The notes beneath the pieces are model-generated. The model ran no database searches, had not been told where the DNA came from, and saw nothing but the letters and a program-made list of their open reading frames with translations. From Methylobacterium sp. E-066 (GTDB taxonomy: Bacteria; Pseudomonadota; Alphaproteobacteria; Rhizobiales; Beijerinckiaceae), in NCBI RefSeq assembly GCF_022829635.1, contig NZ_JAKSYO010000127.1, positions 1 to 51,369 of the forward strand: a stretch of DNA of 51,369 bases. The letters run 5' to 3'. Shown piece by piece: positions 46,289 through 51,369 of the stretch. Within the stretch, counting starts at the first letter, position 1. Every line of letters begins with the position of its first letter. Position numbers and translations under genes: made by a program.

Positions 46289-47554
46289 TCAGGCCAGAGC
46301 GGACCGGCGACCGCCCGAAAAGCGCCACGGGCGGATCCGGTCGGCGATGCAGGCAAGGGTCGCGAGCCCCAGGATCAGCCCGAAGGGAAAACCCGTCAGG
46401 CCGGCGCCCTCGCGCAGGAGCGCGAACAGGGGCGTGGCGAGCAGGAGCGCGCGCTCGGGGCGGTGCAGGCCGCCGGCGCGGTGGGCGGTGAGCACCAGCA
46501 GCAGCGTCGCCGGGACCAGGGGCACGAGGTCGTAGACCGGCAGGTAGGGCGAGAGCAGCGGCGCGGCACCGAGCAGGGCGGCCGCGCGCAGATCGGGCTC
46601 TACCGGCCGCGTCCAGGCGCGGATGGCGAGGGCAAGCGCCAGGGCGGCGACGAGCGCTTGCAGCGCCCAGGCGGCGAGCATAGGGCCGCCGAGCAGCCGC
46701 ACCGCCCCGAAGGCGCTGGCATTGAGTTCGAGCCCGGCCGCGGCCTTTTGCAGGATGATCCGGTTGGTCTCGCCCAAGGTGCCGAGGAAGCCGATCCACG
46801 GGGCGGTGCCGAACAGGGCCAGCGAGGCGAGGCACAGGGCGAGCGCGGTCGCCAGGCAGGAGGCCAGGCAGGTTTTGCGGCCGGTGATCAGCAGGAGCAG
46901 CGGCGCCAGGGCGGCGAAATGCGGCTTGTAGGCGAGCAGGCCGAAGCACAGGCCGGACAGCCAGGGGCGGCGGTCGACCAGCAGCGCCCCGAGGGTCAGG
47001 AGCGCGGCCGTGAACAGGCCGTTCTGGCCGTAGGTCAGGTTGCAGAATACCAACGGGTGGGCGAGCGCGATCCAGGCCGCGTCGCGCCGGCAGGCGGCGA
47101 ACCGCATCGTCAGCGCGAAGGTGGTCAGCGACAGGACCGTCCAGAGCCAGAAGGCCGGCTGCGGCTCCAGGGTCGCGAAGGCCGCGGCGGGGATCAGGAA
47201 CACCGGCGGGTAGTGCCAGGCGAACCGGCATTCCGGCCCGAACGCCGCCTTCAGGTTCTCGAGATGGACGGTTAGATCGTAGGGCTCGCCGCCCCGCCCA
47301 TCGAGGGCGGACCGGCCGGCCACCCAGATCTGGCTGAAATCGTTGCCCAGCATGTCGCCATACCAGTTCCGGCGCGGCTCCGGCCCGGTGCCGAACACCA
47401 CGGCGACGATGGCGAGCGTCAGCGGCACCAGCACCCAGGCGGCGCGCTTGGCGAAGGCGAGCAGCCGGGCGTCGCTGCCGACGAGGCCCTTGAGATCGGC
47501 CCAGAGCGCCGCGTTCCAAGACACCGGCGCTGCGATCGGGATGGGCGCGGACAT
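46289..47554 (-). CDS. GT87-like membrane glycosyltransferase (DUF2029)
   Basis: A 421-aa polytopic membrane protein with about ten hydrophobic segments. An N-terminal Asp in the first outer loop (NDFSQIWVAGRSALDGRGGE) and the Asn-Gly motif PLVFCNLTYGQNGLFTAALL, with YKPHFAALAPLLLL, are hallmarks of the DUF2029/GT87 mannosyltransferase-like family that uses polyprenyl-phosphate sugars in envelope glycan building. Length is typical. It is divergent from the glycosyltransferase trio (47694 onward), with 139 bp between, so they may act in one glycan pathway. Substrate unknown. Confidence 0.85.
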   Translation of the reverse strand: MSAPIPIAAPVSWNAALWADLKGLVGSDARLLAFAKRAAWVLVPLTLAIVAVVFGTGPEPRRNWYGDMLGNDFSQIWVAGRSALDGRGGEPYDLTVHLENLKAAFGPECRFAWHYPPVFLIPAAAFATLEPQPAFWLWTVLSLTTFALTMRFAACRRDAAWIALAHPLVFCNLTYGQNGLFTAALLTLGALLVDRRPWLSGLCFGLLAYKPHFAALAPLLLLITGRKTCLASCLATALALCLASLALFGTAPWIGFLGTLGETNRIILQKAAAGLELNASAFGAVRLLGGPMLAAWALQALVAALALALAIRAWTRPVEPDLRAAALLGAAPLLSPYLPVYDLVPLVPATLLLVLTAHRAGGLHRPERALLLATPLFALLREGAGLTGFPFGLILGLATLACIADRIRPWRFSGGRRSALA

Positions 47555-47693
47555 GGCGGCTTTCGGCGGGGTGTTCGACCGCCACTCTAAGGCGAAGGCG
47601 GTTCCGCCGTGGTTAATGACGCGGTTTGCCGAACGCCGCGGCTTGTGCGAGAGGGGCGCGGCTGCGACATTCGCGCCGTCAACGGGGGCGGCG

Positions 47694-48938
47694 ATGACGA
47701 TGCGACCGGACGAGGCCTCCCCCGCCCCGCGCGTCCTGATCTACAGCCACGACACGTTCGGGCTTGGGCACCTGCGGCGCTCGCGGGCGATCGCCAACGC
47801 CATCGTGGCGTGCAACCGCGGCGCGCGGGCGATGATCATCTCCGGCTCCCCGGTGGTCGACCGCTACGCTTTCGCGCAAGGCGTCTACACCGTGCGGCTG
47901 CCGTCCGTGACCAAGTTCGCCGACGGGAACTATGCCAGCCTCGACGGCACCACGCCGCTGGCCCGCACGGTGGCGCAGCGCACGGCGATCATCGCCCGGA
48001 CCGATGCCAGCTTCGCCCCCGACCTGATCCTGGTCGACAAGGAACCCGCGGGCTTCCACGGCGAGCTGATGCCGGTGCTGGAAGCCGCCGCCGCCCGGGG
48101 CACGCGCCTGGTGCTCGGCCTGCGCGACGTGCTCGACGATGCCGACCGCCTCGTGCCCGAATGGGAGCGCAAGGGCGCCGCCGAGATCATGGCGCGGTTC
48201 TACGACGAGATCTGGGTCTACGGCCTCAGCCGCATCCACGAGCCCCTGGCCGCCCTGCCGATGGAACCCGAGATGGCCGCCCGGATCGCCGAGCGGCTGA
48301 TCTATACCGGGTATCTGCGCCGGGAGGTGCCGGAGATGCGCGCCGGCCGTGAGGAGCCGGCCATCGCCCGGGGGCCGTTCGTGCTGGTCACGCCCGGCGG
48401 CGGCGGCGACGGCGCGGCGCTGATCGACTGGGTGATCGCCGCCTACGAGACCGATCCCGGCATCCCCCTGCCCTCTCTGATCGCCTTCGGGCCGTTCCTC
48501 GACGACGCCACCCGGGACGGCTTCACGGACCGGATCGACCGGCTCGGGCAAAAAATCGCGGCGATCACCTTCGACAGCCAGATCGAGTTCCTGATGCGCA
48601 AGGCCGCCGGGGTCGTGGCGATGGGCGGCTACAACACCTTCTGCGAGATCCTGTCCTTCGACCTGCGGGCGATCCTGGTGCCGCGCACCGAGCCGCGCCG
48701 GGAGCAGGCGATCCGGGCGCTGGCAGCCGAGCAGCTCGGCCTCGCCCGGGTGCTGCTGGAGGCCGACGGCCGCGCGCCGCAGCGCATGGCCGCCGCGCTT
48801 CGCGCCCTGCCGGACCAGAGCGTTCCGTCGCGGGTGCTGGTGCCGGGCCTGCTCGACGGGCTCGACGCCGTCGCACGCCGGGTCCGGGCGCTGGCCGGCC
48901 CCGGGACGCTAAGCGCCCGGGCGCGGGCCTTCTCGTGA
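47694..48938 (+). CDS. Glycosyltransferase, GT28/MurG-like fold
   Basis: A 414-aa predicted glycosyltransferase. It begins with RVLIYSHDTFGLGHLRRSRA (N-terminal Rossmann loop as in MurG/UDP-glycosyltransferases), has ASFAPDLILVDKEPAGFHGE mid-way, and in the C-terminal donor-binding half PFVLVTPGGGGDG and VVAMGGYNTFCEILSFDLRA near residue 311, the G-Y-N-T site for a nucleotide diphosphate-sugar. ATG 47694 follows GGGGGCGGCG. Its stop overlaps the next gene's GTG (GTGA). Substrate unknown; a nucleotide-sugar donor is likely. Confidence 0.85.
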   Translation: MTMRPDEASPAPRVLIYSHDTFGLGHLRRSRAIANAIVACNRGARAMIISGSPVVDRYAFAQGVYTVRLPSVTKFADGNYASLDGTTPLARTVAQRTAIIARTDASFAPDLILVDKEPAGFHGELMPVLEAAAARGTRLVLGLRDVLDDADRLVPEWERKGAAEIMARFYDEIWVYGLSRIHEPLAALPMEPEMAARIAERLIYTGYLRREVPEMRAGREEPAIARGPFVLVTPGGGGDGAALIDWVIAAYETDPGIPLPSLIAFGPFLDDATRDGFTDRIDRLGQKIAAITFDSQIEFLMRKAAGVVAMGGYNTFCEILSFDLRAILVPRTEPRREQAIRALAAEQLGLARVLLEADGRAPQRMAAALRALPDQSVPSRVLVPGLLDGLDAVARRVRALAGPGTLSARARAFS

Positions 48939-50215
48939 CGGGCAAACGCATCGCGGTCGTGCTGAAGGGCTATCCGCGCCTCTCGGAGACCTTCATCGCC
49001 CAGGAGCTGCTGGCCCTGGAGCGGCGCGGCCTGCCCCTGGAGATCTGGTCCCTGCGCCGGCCCACCGACCGTGCCCGCCACCCGATGCACGCGGCGATCC
49101 GGGCGCCCGCCGCCTACCTGCCCGAATATCTTCGCGATGCGCCCTTTCGGGTGCTGCGCGGCCTCGGCGCAGCCCTGACGCGGCCGCGCCTGCCGGCCCT
49201 GCTCGCCCTGTTCGCCCGCGACCTTTTTCGCGACCCCTCGGCCTCGCGCCTGCGCCGGCTCGGGCAGGCGCTGGTTCTCGCCCGGGAGCTGCCGCCCGAG
49301 GTCAGCCATATTCACGTGCATTTCCTGCACACGCCGGCCAGCGTCGCCCGCTACGCCGCGCTGCTGACCGGACGGCGCTGGAGTTTTTCCGCCCACGCCA
49401 AGGACATCTGGACGACGCCGGCCTGGGAGCTCGCCGAGAAGCTCACCGATGCCGCCTGGGGGGTGACCTGCACCCGCGACGGGCTCGGCCGCCTCGAAGC
49501 CCTGGCGCCGGGCCGGACGCGGCTCGCCTATCACGGTCTCGACCTCGCCCGCTTCCCCGCCCCGCCCCCACCTCGCGTGCCACGGGACGGGACCGACCCG
49601 GCGGACCCGCTGCGGCTCCTCTGCGTCGGCCGCCTGGTCGCCAAGAAGGGCCACGACGACCTGATCGACGCCCTCGCGGCCCTGCCCAAGACCCTGCACT
49701 GGCGCCTCGACCTGATCGGCGGCGGCGAGCTGCGCGGCGCCCTCGAAGCGCGGGTTCGCGAGCGGAGTCTCACGGAGCGCGTGACCTTTCTGGGCGCCCT
49801 GGCCCAGCCGGCGGTGGTCGCGGCGATGCGCGCGGCCGACCTGTTCGTGCTGCCGACGAAGCCCGCCCCGGGCGGCGACCGCGACGGGCTGCCCAACGTG
49901 CTGATGGAGGCCGCGAGCCAGGCGCTGCCGATCCTGGCCACCGCCTTCGCGGGCACGCCGGAATTCATCACCGACGGCACCCACGGCACGCTGGTCGCCC
50001 CCGGCGATCCGGCAGCCCTCGCGAACGCCCTGTCTCGCCTCGCTTCCGATCCGGCCCTGCGTCTGCGCCTCGGCGAGGCCGCCCGGGTCCGGCTGGTGCG
50101 CGATTTCTCGGAAGCGGCTGCGATCGACCTGATCGCGGAGGCCCTGCGCCTCTCGGCGGGTCTGACCCCGTCAGCCAAAAGCCTGGAACCGGAGCTGGCT
50201 GCGTGCGCGTCCTGA
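48935..50215 (+). CDS. Glycosyltransferase family 4 protein
   Basis: A 426-aa GT-B glycosyltransferase. The N-terminal half has RIAVVLKGYPRLSETFIAQE and SHIHVHFLHTPASVARYAAL; the C-terminal GT1/GT4 domain has LRLLCVGRLVAKKGHDDLID, DLIGGGELRGALEARVRER and RDGLPNVLMEAASQALP, where the usual E-x7-E first Glu is replaced by Asp. GTG 48935 overlaps the previous stop by 4 bp. Members act in exopolysaccharide or lipopolysaccharide assembly; the acceptor here is unknown. Its stop is overlapped by the next GTG. Confidence 0.92.
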   Translation: MTGKRIAVVLKGYPRLSETFIAQELLALERRGLPLEIWSLRRPTDRARHPMHAAIRAPAAYLPEYLRDAPFRVLRGLGAALTRPRLPALLALFARDLFRDPSASRLRRLGQALVLARELPPEVSHIHVHFLHTPASVARYAALLTGRRWSFSAHAKDIWTTPAWELAEKLTDAAWGVTCTRDGLGRLEALAPGRTRLAYHGLDLARFPAPPPPRVPRDGTDPADPLRLLCVGRLVAKKGHDDLIDALAALPKTLHWRLDLIGGGELRGALEARVRERSLTERVTFLGALAQPAVVAAMRAADLFVLPTKPAPGGDRDGLPNVLMEAASQALPILATAFAGTPEFITDGTHGTLVAPGDPAALANALSRLASDPALRLRLGEAARVRLVRDFSEAAAIDLIAEALRLSAGLTPSAKSLEPELAACAS

Positions 50216-51369
50216 TCGCGGTCACGCATCTGCTCGGCGCCGGCCATCTCACCCGCGCCGCCGCCCTGGCGCGGGCGTTTGCGGCGGCGGGCCATGAGGC
50301 GCTGCTGGTCTCGGGCGGCAGGCCGGCCCCGATGGTCCGGCCGGAGGGCCTGCGCCTGGTGCAGCTGCCGCCGCTCCACGTCGCCGGCACCGACTTTGCG
50401 CGGCCCCTCGGGCCGGACGGAAGCCCGGCCGATGCGGCCCTGTTCGCGCAGCGCCGCGCTCTGCTCCTGGACGCCCTGGCGGATTTCGCCCCCGACGCGG
50501 TGATCACCGAGCTGTTCCCCTTCGGACGCCGGGCGCTGGCCGCCGAGTTCCTGGCCCTGGTCGAGGCCGCGCAGGCGCGCCGGCCCCGCCCGTTGGTGCT
50601 GGCTTCGGTGCGCGACATCCTGGTCGCGTCGTCAAAGCCGGAGCGGATCGCGCAGGCGCATGAGCGGGTGGCGCGGCTCTACGATGCCGTGCTGGTCCAC
50701 GGCGATTCGGCGCTGGTGCCCCTCGACGCCTCCTGGCCCGTCGATGCCGGGACCGCCCAAAAAATCCGGTACACGGGCTATGTCGACGAGGGCACCGCCT
50801 GCCCATCGGAAACGACGCGCAAGGGCGTGCTGGTCGCGGCCGGATCCGGGCCGGCGGGGCTCGGTTTGCTGCGGGCGTCCGCCGAGGCGGCCCGGCTCCA
50901 GCCGGCGCTCGGCTGGCGGATCCTGGCGGGGCACGGCGTGCCGGAGGCCGATCTGGCCGCACTCGGCCGCTTCTTGCCGGACGGCACGATCGAGCGGGCG
51001 CGTCCCGATTACCGGGCCCTGCTCGCGGGAGCGGCCCTGTCGGTGAGCCAGTGCGGCTACAACACCGCCATCGACCTCCTGGCGACGGCCACGCCCGCGG
51101 TGCTGGTCCCCTTCGAGGCCGGCGGCGAGACCGAGCAGCGGCTGCGCGCGGAGTGCCTGGCCGGACGCGGCCTCGCCCGGGTGCTGCCGGAGGCGGACCT
51201 GACCGCGGCATCACTCCTGCAAGCGGTGGCCGCCCAGCTCGGCGCAACGCCGCCCGAGCCGCACGGGATCGATCTCGGCGGGGCGAGGCGGACGGTCGGG
51301 ATCGTCGAGGATATTTTGATTGGTTGCAGCGCTCAGGTCTTCCCGGCGGATCGGACGCTGCCGGATGCG
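50203..51369 (+). CDS. Glycosyltransferase, GT28/MurG-like (partial, C-terminus outside window)
   Basis: At least 389 codons, no stop before the window end. GTG 50203 overlaps the GT4 stop by 13 bp. The N-terminus (VRVLIAVTHLLGAGHLTRAA) and the later VSQCGYNTAIDLLATATPAV near residue 285 match the same pattern as the gene at 47694, so the two are paralogues flanking a GT4 enzyme. A donor-site motif VLVAAGSGPAGLGLLRASAE is also present. It probably uses a nucleotide-activated sugar. The predicted C-terminal end may lie just outside. Confidence 0.85.
   Translation, partial: MRVLIAVTHLLGAGHLTRAAALARAFAAAGHEALLVSGGRPAPMVRPEGLRLVQLPPLHVAGTDFARPLGPDGSPADAALFAQRRALLLDALADFAPDAVITELFPFGRRALAAEFLALVEAAQARRPRPLVLASVRDILVASSKPERIAQAHERVARLYDAVLVHGDSALVPLDASWPVDAGTAQKIRYTGYVDEGTACPSETTRKGVLVAAGSGPAGLGLLRASAEAARLQPALGWRILAGHGVPEADLAALGRFLPDGTIERARPDYRALLAGAALSVSQCGYNTAIDLLATATPAVLVPFEAGGETEQRLRAECLAGRGLARVLPEADLTAASLLQAVAAQLGATPPEPHGIDLGGARRTVGIVEDILIGCSAQVFPADRTLPDA

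Overview
The window is a GC-rich alphaproteobacterial chromosome segment, most probably Methylobacterium or a close relative. It combines oxalate/formate metabolism, pyruvate phosphate dikinase (used by serine-cycle methylotrophs), a three-part proton-translocating transhydrogenase and a photosynthesis gene cluster of the aerobic anoxygenic type. No RNA gene, insertion sequence, prophage or CRISPR array was seen.

Layout. 1-2568: two overlapping RND-efflux periplasmic adaptors divergent from a TetR regulator. 2932-3955: two hypothetical proteins. 4401-9948: an oxalate/C1 block with formyl-CoA transferase (frc), a stand-alone protein resembling the hydrolase domain of 10-formyltetrahydrofolate dehydrogenase, a class II aldolase-like protein, an OxlT-type antiporter and a GntR/FCD regulator. 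9949-23856: mixed housekeeping genes: HD-GYP protein, CAP-domain lipoprotein, RecJ, pntAA-pntAB-pntB, a cytochrome oxidase subunit IV-like protein, an ABC1/UbiB-type kinase, a Doc/AbrB toxin-antitoxin pair with a clear operator, oligoendopeptidase F and a sigma-54 response regulator. 24101-27790: two envelope genes (L,D-transpeptidase and DUF882/M15-like). 28050-31251: a small membrane protein, ppdK and a DUF3096 miniprotein.

31370-44871 is the photosynthesis cluster. On the minus strand it reads crtE-crtF-bchC-bchX-bchY-bchZ-pufQ-pufB-pufA-pufL-pufM-pufC, the classical crtEF-bchCXYZ-puf superoperon; crtD-crtC diverge from crtE. The two control regions (crtE/crtD and upstream of bchC) each carry a perfect TGT-N12-ACA palindrome with a one-mismatch copy exactly 8 bp away, the arrangement used by the repressor PpsR/CrtJ. 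Hairpins sit between pufQ and pufB and between pufA and pufL, where mRNA-stabilising structures are known in Rhodobacter.

44872-51369: an intergenic zone rich in palindromic repeats (one about 110-123 bp family is present twice in the window, at 10031 and 45092), a hypothetical protein, a GT87-like membrane glycosyltransferase and three overlapping glycosyltransferase genes, the last cut by the window end.

The least explained items are the formyltetrahydrofolate-hydrolase-like protein beside frc, candidate shared operators in the oxalate block, the missing canonical start codon of crtC, and the glycosyltransferase trio.
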